Shown here one piece after another: positions 25,529 through 33,916 of a stretch of 64,000 nucleotides of DNA. Every line of letters starts with the position of its first letter. Within the stretch, counting starts at the first letter, position 1. A program made the position numbers and the translations under genes. Below the pieces are notes generated by a model. It was not told the origin of the DNA. It did no database searches and worked only from the letters and a program-made list of their open reading frames with translations. The stretch comes from Microbacterium invictum (GTDB lineage Bacteria; Actinomycetota; Actinomycetes; Actinomycetales; Microbacteriaceae): assembly GCF_014197265.1 (NCBI RefSeq), contig NZ_JACIFH010000001.1:1240001-1304000 (forward strand), read 5' to 3'.

Positions 25529-26461
25529 TCAGACGTGGGCGGTGTCGAGGGCGGGCTCGTAGCCGCGCAGCGTGCCGTCGGGGGTGTTGAAGCGGGCGAC
25601 GAGGGTGCAGTCCTTGTCGGCGAGGCCCTCGTCGACGAGCTGCTGCAGCTGCGCGACGGCGAGCGTGCCGGCGGGCAGATGGATGCCGGTGGTCTCACCG
25701 GCGGCGACCGCGAGGCCGCCGTCCTTGTGGGCGAGCCCGACCGAGAACGTGGCATCGAAGTTGCGGTTCGACGCGGCCGTGTCGACGACGCCGGGCACGG
25801 GGTACCAGGTCTTCAGCGCCCACGATGAGCCGCTCGAGACGCTCGCGACGTCCCAGAACACCTTCGGGTCGAGGCCGAGCTGCTCGGCCAGCTGCGCGCC
25901 CTCGGACATGGCCATCACGTTGATCAGCAGGATGAGGTTGTTCGCGAGCTTCGCCGCGATGCCGGTGCCGTCGCCGCCGCACCGGATGACGTTGCCGGCC
26001 ATCGGGTCGACCAGCGCGGCCGCGCGTTCGACGGCGTCGGGCTGCCCGCCGAGCATGAACGTGAGCGTGCCGGCCTCGGCGCCGGCGGTGCCGCCCGAGA
26101 TCGGCGAGTCTACGAAGGCGAGTCCGCGGGCCGCCGCCTCGTCATGGCACCAGCGCGAGGTCTCGACATCGACGGTCGAGGTGTCCAGCAGCAGCATGTC
26201 CGCCGTCGCGTGCGCGAAGACGCCGTCGGGGCCGCCGAACACCGCGCGGACGTGCTCGGGTTTGGGCAGCGATGTGACCACCGCGTCTGCCCCGGTGACG
26301 GCTTCGGCGATGGATGCCACGACCTCGACGCCGTGCGCGGCGGCAGCCGCCGCGGCATCCGGATTCGGATCCACTCCCCGCACGGTGTGGCCGGCGGCGA
26401 TGAGGTGGGCGGTCATCGGCGCACCCATGTGGCCGAGTCCGATCCAGGCGATCGTGGTCAT
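25529..26461 (-). CDS. mmsB: 3-hydroxyisobutyrate dehydrogenase
   Basis: NAD-dependent oxidation of 3-hydroxyisobutyrate to methylmalonate semialdehyde, the step before MmsA in valine catabolism. The 310-residue beta-hydroxyacid dehydrogenase has the nucleotide fold IAWIGLGHMGAPM (residues 4-16), the substrate motif DSPISGGTAGA (about 120-130) and KLANNLILLINVMAMSEG with the catalytic Lys (about 170). ATG 26461 begins the family motif; the open frame runs up to 26557 without similarity. First gene of the mmsBA operon, divergent from the LysR regulator. Confidence 0.93.
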   Translation of the reverse strand: MTTIAWIGLGHMGAPMTAHLIAAGHTVRGVDPNPDAAAAAAAHGVEVVASIAEAVTGADAVVTSLPKPEHVRAVFGGPDGVFAHATADMLLLDTSTVDVETSRWCHDEAAARGLAFVDSPISGGTAGAEAGTLTFMLGGQPDAVERAAALVDPMAGNVIRCGGDGTGIAAKLANNLILLINVMAMSEGAQLAEQLGLDPKVFWDVASVSSGSSWALKTWYPVPGVVDTAASNRNFDATFSVGLAHKDGGLAVAAGETTGIHLPAGTLAVAQLQQLVDEGLADKDCTLVARFNTPDGTLRGYEPALDTAHV

Positions 26462-26589
26462 GTTCTGCTCCCTGCGACGTCGAAGGTGAGGGGGCGTGCC
26501 ATGGTCGGCCCTCCCCGTGCCTACGTCCAGGCTAGGCAGACTCGTTCTGCCGATCAATGCACATGCCCGTCACAATCTTGCACCGACGC

Positions 26590-26605
26590 TGTGCATCAGT
26601 GCACA
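26590..26605. promoter_or_regulatory. TGTGCA-N4-TGCACA operator for the LysR regulator
   Basis: A perfect inverted repeat TGTGCATCAGTGCACA lies just upstream of the LysR start. Further TGCA-containing half-sites stand at about 26558-26578. LysR proteins bind such interrupted dyads (T-N11-A type), so this is a likely autoregulatory and mmsBA-activating site. Confidence 0.55.
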
Positions 26606-26613
26606 CTCGATGG

Positions 26614-27543
26614 GTGCCCCCCACGCCACAGCAGCCACCGCTCGACGCCCTGATGACCTTCCTCGCGGTCGCGCGGCTCGGCCGCTACACCGCGGCTGCC
26701 GAAGTCCTCGGCGTGAACCACTCGACGGTCTCGCGCCGCATCGCCGCTTTGGAAGAGGCGATGGGCGGCCGGGTACTCGTGCGCTCGGCCGGCGGGTGGG
26801 AAGTGACGATGCTCGGCCGCCGCGCGGTCGAGGTCGCCGAGCGCATCGAGGCGTCGATGGGCGAACTGGTCGCCGGCGACGACGGCAACCTGGTGCGCGG
26901 GGTCGTGCGCATCGCCGCACCGGAGGCGTTCACGTCGGTCTTCCTGGTGCCCGCGATGGCGCGGTTGCGCGAGCGGCACCCGGATCTGTCGATCGAGCTG
27001 CTCGCCGCAACACGGCGCGTGCGCCAGAACCGCTCCGGCGTCGACCTCGAGATCGTCGTGGGCCGCCCGCAGGTGCTGCGCGCGTACGCGACGCCGGTGT
27101 GCACCTACGAGCTGCGGCTCTACGCGACCCCGCAGTACCTCGCGCGGACGAGCACGCCGACGTCGCTGGCCGACCTCGCCGCCCACCCGCTCGTCTACTA
27201 CGTCGAGGCGTCGCTGCAGGTCGACGAGCTCGACCGGGCGGTGCAGTCGCTGCCGGCCTCTCCCCCGTCGATCCGGTCGACGAGCGTGTTCGCGCACGTC
27301 GAGGCGACTGCCGCGGGGGCCGGCATCGGGGTGCTGCCCGACTTCCTGGGCGAGCACGATCCGCGCCTCGTGCAGGTGCTTCCGGGCGCCTACTCGCATC
27401 CGCTCGCCTATTGGGCGGTCGCCCGCGACGAGGGTGCGCGCAACGTCGCGATCGCCGAGACGCTCGCGGCGATCGCCCGTCACACCCGCGTCGCGCAGGC
27501 CGATCAGCGGACCGGCTCGGCCCTCCAGATGCGGTCGAGGTAG
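26614..27543 (+). CDS. LysR-family regulator, probable activator of mmsBA
   Basis: A 309-residue LysR-type regulator: N-terminal winged helix (DALMTFLAVARLGRYTAAAEVLGVNHSTVSRRIAALEEAM, within residues 10-50), then the periplasmic-binding-like effector domain with RGVVRIAAPEAFTSVFLVPAM at about 88-108. GTG 26614 gives the usual length; in-frame ATG codons at 26557 and 26563 would add up to 19 residues that overlap the operator. Divergent orientation to mmsB suggests it senses 3-hydroxyisobutyrate or another valine intermediate, which is an inference from position. The last 40 bases overlap the 3' end of glgP on the other strand. Confidence 0.88.
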   Translation: MPPTPQQPPLDALMTFLAVARLGRYTAAAEVLGVNHSTVSRRIAALEEAMGGRVLVRSAGGWEVTMLGRRAVEVAERIEASMGELVAGDDGNLVRGVVRIAAPEAFTSVFLVPAMARLRERHPDLSIELLAATRRVRQNRSGVDLEIVVGRPQVLRAYATPVCTYELRLYATPQYLARTSTPTSLADLAAHPLVYYVEASLQVDELDRAVQSLPASPPSIRSTSVFAHVEATAAGAGIGVLPDFLGEHDPRLVQVLPGAYSHPLAYWAVARDEGARNVAIAETLAAIARHTRVAQADQRTGSALQMRSR

Positions 27544-30005
27544 TCGCGCATCGAGCGGTCGGACGAGAAGTAGCCGGTGCGGGCGACGTTGAGGATCGCG
27601 GAGCGGGTCCACGACTCGGTGTCGGCGTACGCGGCATCCACCCTCTCCTGCGCCTGCAGATACGACGAGTAGTCGGCGAGGACCATGAAGCGGTCGTCGT
27701 AGAGCAGGTTCGACACGATCGGCTCGAACACCGACGCGTCGCCGCCCGAGAACGCGCCCGAGGCGATGAGGTCGATCGCGCGGCGCAGGCTGTCGTCGGC
27801 CTGATAGAAGTCGGCGGGGCGGTAGCCGCGCGCCCACAGCGCCTCGACCTCGGGCTCGCTCTGGCCGAACAGGAAGAAGTGGTCGTCGCCGACGAGTTCG
27901 CGGATCTCGACGTTCGCGCCGTCGTCGGTGCCGATGGTGAGGGCTCCGTTCAGCGCGAACTTCATGTTTCCGGTGCCCGACGCCTCCTTGCCGGCGAGCG
28001 AGATCTGCTCCGACAGGTCGGCCGCGGGAATCAGGCGCTCGGCGAGGGTCACGTTGTAGTTCGGCGGGAACAAGACCCCCAGCCGCCCCTCGACGCGCGG
28101 GTCGGCGTTGACGACCTTTCCGACCGCGTTGATCAGGTGGATGATGCGCTTGGCCATCACGTAGCCCGGCGCCGCCTTCGCGCCGAACACGAACGTGCGC
28201 GGCGTGACGTCGGCGGCGGCCACCCGGCCCGAGGTGATCCCCTCGTACAGCGTGACGATGTGGAGCAGCTTCAGCATCTGCCGCTTGTACTCGTGCAGGC
28301 GCTTGACCATGACGTCGACCATGTGGCCGTCGGCGATCTCGAAGCCGTCGCGGGCGCGGAGCACGTCGTTGAGGTGGCGCTTGTTGGCCGCCTTCACTTC
28401 GGCGAACGCGGTGCGGAAGTCCGGGTTCTCGGCGTACGACTCCAGCTCGCGGAGCCGCTCGAGATCGGTCAGCCAGCCGGTGCCGATCGCCTCGGTGATG
28501 AGGTCGGACAGGCCCGGGTTGGCGAGCTTGATGAACCGGCGCGGCGTGATGCCGTTGGTGACGTTGATGAACTTGTCGGGGAAGAACTCGCTGAACTGCG
28601 GCAGCACCTTGTCGCGCAGCAGCTGGGAGTGCAGCTCGGCGACGCCGTTGACCTTGGCTCCGGCGATGGTCGCGAGGTAGGCCATCCGGACGCTGCGCTC
28701 GGGGAACTCCGCGATGATCGACATGTCGCGCAGGCGCATGAGGTCGTCGCCGTAGCGCTCGCGCACCCGATCGAGGAACTCCTCGTTGATGCGGTAGATG
28801 ATCTCGAGGTGGCGCGGCAGCAGGCGGCCGAGCAGCTCGACCGACCAGACTTCGAGCGCTTCGGGCAGCAGCGTGTGGCACGTGTAGGCGAAGCACTTCT
28901 GGGTGATCTCCCACGCGGCATCCCATTCGAGATGCATGTCGTCGACCAGCACGCGCATGAGCTCGGGGACGGCGATGACCGGGTGGGTGTCGTTGAGCTG
29001 GAAGATGACGCGGTCGGGCAGCGTCGACGGGTCGCCGTTCGGCAGCAGCCGGACGACGTCGGCGATCGAGGCCGCGACGAAGAAGTACTGCTGCTGCAGG
29101 CGCAGCTCCTTGCCCTGCGGCGTGGAGTCTTCGGGGTACAGGACCTGCGAGATGTTCTCGGCGTAGGTCTGCGAGCGGACGGCCTCTTCGAAGTCGCCGG
29201 AGTTGAAGATGCGCAGGTCGAACGCGTTGGTCGCCTTCGCGCGCCACAGGCGCAGCGTGTTGACGCGGCCGTTGAGGTAGCCGGGCACCATGTAGTTGTA
29301 GGGCACGGCTTTGACGCCCCACGCCGGGATCCAGCGGCTGCGAGTGACGCCGTCGTCGTCGTAGGTCTCGGTGTGCCCGCCGAAGCGGACGTCCTGCGCG
29401 AACTCGGGGTGGGGGAACTCCCACGGCGAGCCCATCGTCAGCCACGAGTCGGGCTGCTCGACCTGCTGGCCGTCCTCGAAGGTCTGCCGGAAGATGCCGT
29501 ACTCGTAGCGGATGCCGTAGCCGACGTTGGCGACGCCCATCGTGGCCAGCGAGTCGATGAAGCAGGCGGCGAGGCGCCCGAGGCCGCCGTTGCCGAGGCC
29601 GGGCTCGACCTCTTGCTCGCGCAGCTCGTAGATGTCGATGCCGCATGCGGCCATCGCCTCGGTGGCGATGTCGGTCAGGCCGCTCGCGAGCAGGTTGTTG
29701 TCGAGCTGGCGGCCGAGCAGGTACTCCGCCGAGAGGTAGCAGACGACCTTCGCCTTCGACGCGAGCTGGCGGCGCAGGTCTTCGAGCCAGCGCGCCATGA
29801 GATAGTCGCGCACGGTCATGGCGAACGCGAAGTAGCGGTCGGCGACATTCGATGCGGACAGCGTGACGCCGCGTTCGTAGTTCAGATTGCGCAGGAACTG
29901 CCGGACGAAGCCGTCGACAGAGCTCGCGGGCCCCGCGACGGGGGCGAGGGCGAGCGGGTGGGTGGCGCCTGTTGCGGGCGCAGGTGTGATGTCGTTCTCG
30001 GGCAC
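27504..30005 (-). CDS. glgP: Glycogen/alpha-glucan phosphorylase
   Basis: Phosphorolysis of alpha-1,4-glucans to glucose 1-phosphate, cytosolic, PLP-dependent. The 833-residue protein has the GT35 landmarks: YLSAEYLLGRQLDNN (about 90-104), EPGLGNGGLGRLAACFIDS (about 127-145), IFQLNDTHPVIAVPELMR (within 335-355), ITPRRFIKLANPGL, and EASGTGNMKFALNGALTIGTDDGANVEI near 670-695 carrying the PLP lysine. A GTG start is used. It is a standalone gene; with the glucokinase at 8.4 kb it fits glycogen turnover into glycolysis. Confidence 0.95.
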   Translation of the reverse strand: MPENDITPAPATGATHPLALAPVAGPASSVDGFVRQFLRNLNYERGVTLSASNVADRYFAFAMTVRDYLMARWLEDLRRQLASKAKVVCYLSAEYLLGRQLDNNLLASGLTDIATEAMAACGIDIYELREQEVEPGLGNGGLGRLAACFIDSLATMGVANVGYGIRYEYGIFRQTFEDGQQVEQPDSWLTMGSPWEFPHPEFAQDVRFGGHTETYDDDGVTRSRWIPAWGVKAVPYNYMVPGYLNGRVNTLRLWRAKATNAFDLRIFNSGDFEEAVRSQTYAENISQVLYPEDSTPQGKELRLQQQYFFVAASIADVVRLLPNGDPSTLPDRVIFQLNDTHPVIAVPELMRVLVDDMHLEWDAAWEITQKCFAYTCHTLLPEALEVWSVELLGRLLPRHLEIIYRINEEFLDRVRERYGDDLMRLRDMSIIAEFPERSVRMAYLATIAGAKVNGVAELHSQLLRDKVLPQFSEFFPDKFINVTNGITPRRFIKLANPGLSDLITEAIGTGWLTDLERLRELESYAENPDFRTAFAEVKAANKRHLNDVLRARDGFEIADGHMVDVMVKRLHEYKRQMLKLLHIVTLYEGITSGRVAAADVTPRTFVFGAKAAPGYVMAKRIIHLINAVGKVVNADPRVEGRLGVLFPPNYNVTLAERLIPAADLSEQISLAGKEASGTGNMKFALNGALTIGTDDGANVEIRELVGDDHFFLFGQSEPEVEALWARGYRPADFYQADDSLRRAIDLIASGAFSGGDASVFEPIVSNLLYDDRFMVLADYSSYLQAQERVDAAYADTESWTRSAILNVARTGYFSSDRSMRDYLDRIWRAEPVR

Positions 30006-30107
30006 CCTAGAACGCTATCGTGACCGGCTGACTGCGACGCCCGCTGCGAGCGTGAATTCACCTGGCCGTGACACGAGTTCGCCTGCGCGTCACGCGGTGG
30101 CGTCGCG

Positions 30108-30866
30108 TCATACGGACATGTCGCTGAAGCGTGTGACCTGTGCCGAGCCGGCTCCGTCGGGCAGTGGAAGGCCGAGGTCGACGAGAACGATCTCGCCGGT
30201 GAGGCCCCGGGCTGCGGCGAGTCCGGTCTTGACGGCACCGAAGGTGACGGTGATGGATGCCGGCAGGACGACGTCGTCGGCCGTGCGGCCGGTGTCGGGC
30301 TGAAGGCCGCTGGGCAGGTCGACGGCGACGACCCGGGTGCGTCCGTCACGGATGGCGGGCAGCAGCGCCGACACCACGGTGCGGGCGGTGCCGCGGAGGG
30401 CGGGTTCGGCGCCGGTGCCGATGCCGAGGATTCCGTCGACCACGATCTCGTAGTCTGCGGCCACGATCGGGTCGTGCGGCACGGCTCCGGCCGCCGTTGC
30501 GGCAGCGAGCGCCTGAGGATGCGCCCGGGTGCCGGTGAGAATGACGTCGACGTCGGCACGCTCGGTGAGGTGGGCGGCGGCGAACAGTGCGTCGGCGCCG
30601 TTGTCGCCGCTGCCGGCGAGCACGAGCACGCGCGGGCGAGCGGGCGCCGATGCGGGTGAGGCCGGTGAGAGGGAGCTGTCTGTGGCCGGTGAGTCGGCAG
30701 CGTCTTCGGCCGCAGCGCCCGTCGTCTCGGGCAAGAGGCTGAGCACGACGCGGGCGAGGGCGTCGGAGGCCTGCGCCATGAGCGGGACGCCCGCCTCCAG
30801 CAGCGGGGCCTCGGCCGAGCGGACCTGCGCGGCCGAATAGGTGGGGACGCGTACGTGATCAGTCAT
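30108..30866 (-). CDS. nnrE: NAD(P)H-hydrate epimerase (YjeF N-terminal domain)
   Basis: Epimerises damaged R-NAD(P)HX to the S form for repair. The 252-residue protein contains only the YjeF_N domain: YSAAQVRSAEAPLL near the N-terminus, VLVLAGSGDNGADALFAA (about 93-110), VVDGILGIGTGAEPALRG and VVAVDLPSGLQPDTG. An Ala/Ser/Pro-rich low-complexity insert (about residues 50-85) precedes the core and is unusual. The dehydratase half (NnrD) found fused in many bacteria is absent and must be encoded elsewhere. It overlaps the upstream YihY gene by eight bases. Confidence 0.9.
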   Translation of the reverse strand: MTDHVRVPTYSAAQVRSAEAPLLEAGVPLMAQASDALARVVLSLLPETTGAAAEDAADSPATDSSLSPASPASAPARPRVLVLAGSGDNGADALFAAAHLTERADVDVILTGTRAHPQALAAATAAGAVPHDPIVAADYEIVVDGILGIGTGAEPALRGTARTVVSALLPAIRDGRTRVVAVDLPSGLQPDTGRTADDVVLPASITVTFGAVKTGLAAARGLTGEIVLVDLGLPLPDGAGSAQVTRFSDMSV

Positions 30867-32022
30867 CGGGCTCGTCCTTTCTCACCGGGCTGACCGGAGC
30901 GCTGACGTCGGCGCGGCGTCTGGCTTCGGGTGCCGCGTCGGGCCTGGCACCGCGTTCGACCTCGGGCGCTTCTTCGGCCTGAGGGGTGCGCTCCTCGGCT
31001 TCGGCCTTGTGGGCCTCCTCGGCCTGTTGAGCGCGCTCGTCGGCTTCGGCCTCGCGGGCGGTGCGCAGCTCGGCGCTCGCGACGGCGACGGCGTCTTCGG
31101 CGCGGCGGACGCGACGCTGCGCGAAGGTCTCGGCGCCGTAGCGCGCGCGGATCCGGTCTTCGTCCTCTTCGACGCCGGTGACGATGTACGACGAGGCGAT
31201 GAGGATGACCTGTGCCGACAGGTTGAGCCACAGCAGCAGGGCGATCAGCGACGCGAAAGAGGCGAGGAGCGGGTTCGAGGAGGCGCCGCCGACGAACAGT
31301 CCGGAGAGCTGCTGCAGCACGGTGAGCCCGACAGCTCCGAGCAGCGCACCGCTCCACAGGGCGCGGGCGCGGGCGCGGACTCCGGAGAGCACGCGGAACA
31401 GGACGGCGATGATCGCGGCATCCAGGACGAAGGTGACGAGGATGACGATCCAGCGGCCGCCCCAGGTGACGAGCGGATGCCCGTGCGGCAGGCCGAAGAC
31501 GTCGGCCATGATGTCGAGTCCGGCTGTTCCGATGACCGTCGCTGCCGCCGACGCCCCGAGTCCTGCGCCGATGCCGACGGCGAGGGCGAGGTTGCGCAGC
31601 ATCACCCAGCCGAACCAGAGGTCGTCCGAGAGGGTGCCGGCGATGGTGCGCATGGCGATGCGCAGCGATCCGATCGCGCCGATGGCGGCGCCGACGAGAC
31701 CGATGAGCGAGATGATGCCGGTCAGCGAGAAGCCGATCGGCTGGCTGAGCGCATCGAGCTGGATGAGGCCGTTCTCCCCGACGAGTCCGGGAATCACGTT
31801 GTCGACGGCGTCGACGAGCGCATCGATCGCGTCCGGATTGCCCGCGAGCCAGAGCCCGGCGATCGAGAAGCCGAGCAGGACGCCGGCGAAGACGCTGAAC
31901 AGGGTGCGGTAGGTGACGCTGTCGGCGAGCATCGGCCCGCGGCTCTCGCCGTAGCGGAGGAATGCGCGGACGGCCTTGAGGGTGAGAACCCACGCGATGA
32001 CCTTCGAGATGATCCGCTTCAT
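30859..32022 (-). CDS. YihY/BrkB-family inner membrane protein
   Basis: A 387-residue polytopic membrane protein of the YihY/virulence factor BrkB family, whose function is not settled. Six or so hydrophobic segments are visible (for example LFSVFAGVLLGFSIAGLWLA and ITGIISLIGLVGAAIGAIGSL) with the conserved SLxxAMRTI-like block and LSAQVILIASSYI near residue 280. The C-terminal approximately 90 residues are a charged Ala/Glu/Arg-rich, probably coiled or disordered cytosolic tail (REAEADERAQQAEEAHKAEA), longer than in most homologues. Coupled to nnrE by overlap. Confidence 0.88.
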   Translation of the reverse strand: MKRIISKVIAWVLTLKAVRAFLRYGESRGPMLADSVTYRTLFSVFAGVLLGFSIAGLWLAGNPDAIDALVDAVDNVIPGLVGENGLIQLDALSQPIGFSLTGIISLIGLVGAAIGAIGSLRIAMRTIAGTLSDDLWFGWVMLRNLALAVGIGAGLGASAAATVIGTAGLDIMADVFGLPHGHPLVTWGGRWIVILVTFVLDAAIIAVLFRVLSGVRARARALWSGALLGAVGLTVLQQLSGLFVGGASSNPLLASFASLIALLLWLNLSAQVILIASSYIVTGVEEDEDRIRARYGAETFAQRRVRRAEDAVAVASAELRTAREAEADERAQQAEEAHKAEAEERTPQAEEAPEVERGARPDAAPEARRRADVSAPVSPVRKDEPDD

Positions 32023-32128
32023 CGCGCCAGGCTAACCATTCCGGGTGACGGGTGTCACAGGGGTCGACAGGAGCATCACTGTTCGCTACATGTCGGTAGG
32101 CGTCACAGATGCCACATGAACCTCACTG

Positions 32129-32158
32129 TTCACATCTGCCCCGTGAGCAGAATATGAT
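32129..32158 (+). promoter_or_regulatory. Promoter of pilB
   Basis: TTCACA (32129-32134) and TATGAT (32153-32158) are separated by 18 bases, followed by a short leader with GGGGAAGGAAG before the ATG at 32182. The octamer CACTGTTC occurs at 32077 and 32124, the second overlapping the -35, and CAGATG/CATCTG half-sites flank it, so regulation by a DNA-binding protein is likely. Confidence 0.6.
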
Positions 32159-32181
32159 CTAGCACAGGGGAAGGAAGTTCC

Positions 32182-33849
32182 ATGCGAGGACTCGCCGAAA
32201 CCCTCGTGCGTTCTGGGGTCGTGGGCGCTGAGGACATGTGGGATGCCGTTGCCGAAGTCGGTGAGGGCGAAGAATTGCGCGCGCGTTTGGTCGCGGCGAA
32301 GTTGGCGACTGAGACGCAGATCGCGCAGGGTATCGCCGAGCAGACGGGCTACACATTCGTCGATCTCTCGGGGCTGACGATGACAGCCGAGGTGATCGGT
32401 GCGGTGCCCGCAGCGCTGTGCCGCCGGTATCGGTTGATCCCTATTGAACGGGGTCGACGCAGCCTGACGATCGGCATGGTCGATCCCACCGATCTGATCG
32501 CGATCGACGACATCTCGACGGCGACGGAGTTGAACATCCGCCCGGCCGTGGTGGCGGTGGATGCGCTCAATACGGCGTTCTCACGGTTCCTGCGGTCGGA
32601 TGAGGAACTGAGCGACCTGTCGGAGCAGATCGGCGAGAGCGCCATCGCCGACGGCTCATCTTCGACCGAGTCGATCGAAGACACCGCTGACGATGCGCCG
32701 ATCGTCCGGTTCGTGAATCTGCTCATCTCGCAGGCGATCAGCGACAGGGCCAGTGATATCCATATCGAGCCCGGCGAGAAGCAGCTGACGGTCCGATACC
32801 GCATTGATGGTGTGCTGCATGAGATGCAGCGGGCCGATCGGGCCATTCAGGACGGCGTGATCTCGAGGCTGAAGATCATGGCATCCGTCGATATCGCCGA
32901 GCGCCGCAAGCCGCAGGACGGGCGTTTGTCGGTGCATCATGACGGTCGCCAGATCGATCTGCGGCTGGCGACGCTGCCGACGGTGTGGGGCGAGAAGATC
33001 GTCATGCGAATTCTCGACAGTTCGGCGCAGTCGCTGACGATGAGCGATCTGCGCTTCTCCATTCGCAATGAGCAACGGTTCCGCGGGGCGATCACTCGCC
33101 CACATGGGATGGTGCTGGTGACCGGCCCGACGGGCTCGGGCAAGTCGACGACGCTGTACACGGCGCTGAACACGGTGGCGAACCCACGCATCAACGTGAT
33201 CACCGTGGAAGATCCGGTCGAGTATCGGATGGCCGGTATCAACCAGGTGCAGGTGAATGTGCGGGCCGGGATGACGTTCCAGGCGGCGCTGCGCTCGATT
33301 CTGCGCTCGGACCCCGATGTGGTGCTGGTGGGCGAGATCCGCGACCAGGAGACGGCGACGATCTCGATCGAGGCGGCGCTGACGGGCCACTTGGTGCTCT
33401 CGACGTTGCATACGAACGACGCGCCGTCGGCGCTGACGCGTCTGGTCGAGATCGGCTGCGAGCCGTTCCTGGTGGGCACTGCCCTGTCGGCGGTGGTGGC
33501 GCAGCGGCTCGCACGGCGGCTGTGCGTCAAGTGCCGCGAGGCGTACACCGAGACGACCGAAGTGCTCGGGTCGGTGAAGTTTCCGCACAATCCGCTCGAT
33601 CCGCCCGTTCTATATCGGGCCGTGGGGTGCTCGGACTGCTCAGGCACGGGGTATCGCGGCCGCGTCGCTCTGCATGAGGTGATGGAGGTGACCGAGGCGC
33701 TGGAGGGTCTGGTCGTCGGCCATGCGACCGGCACCGAGCTGCGGCAGGCTGCGCTCGAGGACGGTATGGTTCCGCTGCGCGACGACGGCTTCAACAAGGT
33801 GCTCGAAGGCGTCACGACGATCGAAGAGGTTCTGCGCGTCTCGATCTGA
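32182..33849 (+). CDS. pilB: Type IV pilus assembly ATPase PilB (GspE family)
   Basis: The hexameric motor that powers pilin polymerisation at the cytoplasmic face. In 555 residues: N-terminal MshEN-type domain (TETQIAQGIAEQTGYTFVDLSGL and later repeats, residues 1-150), then the secretion ATPase core with Walker A GPTGSGKSTT (about 314-323), Asp box NVITVEDPVEYR, Walker B DPDVVLVGEIRDQETA and His box HLVLSTLHTND. A zinc-binding tetracysteine lies near 450-490 (CVKCREA and CSDCSGTGYRGR). It is encoded alone on the + strand, 3.2 kb from the remaining pil genes, with its own promoter. Confidence 0.95.
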   Translation: MRGLAETLVRSGVVGAEDMWDAVAEVGEGEELRARLVAAKLATETQIAQGIAEQTGYTFVDLSGLTMTAEVIGAVPAALCRRYRLIPIERGRRSLTIGMVDPTDLIAIDDISTATELNIRPAVVAVDALNTAFSRFLRSDEELSDLSEQIGESAIADGSSSTESIEDTADDAPIVRFVNLLISQAISDRASDIHIEPGEKQLTVRYRIDGVLHEMQRADRAIQDGVISRLKIMASVDIAERRKPQDGRLSVHHDGRQIDLRLATLPTVWGEKIVMRILDSSAQSLTMSDLRFSIRNEQRFRGAITRPHGMVLVTGPTGSGKSTTLYTALNTVANPRINVITVEDPVEYRMAGINQVQVNVRAGMTFQAALRSILRSDPDVVLVGEIRDQETATISIEAALTGHLVLSTLHTNDAPSALTRLVEIGCEPFLVGTALSAVVAQRLARRLCVKCREAYTETTEVLGSVKFPHNPLDPPVLYRAVGCSDCSGTGYRGRVALHEVMEVTEALEGLVVGHATGTELRQAALEDGMVPLRDDGFNKVLEGVTTIEEVLRVSI

Positions 33850-33916
33850 GCGCGGACCTTGCGGGAGTCGCGCCACGGCGCCTGTCGGCCCCATCCTGTG
33901 GCGCACACCTCCGCGT

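Noticed and set aside
26496-30023. An 1175-codon + strand frame over LysR and glgP
   Set aside because: It shadows glgP and the LysR gene in another frame; no recognisable domain and composition typical of antisense high-GC frames.
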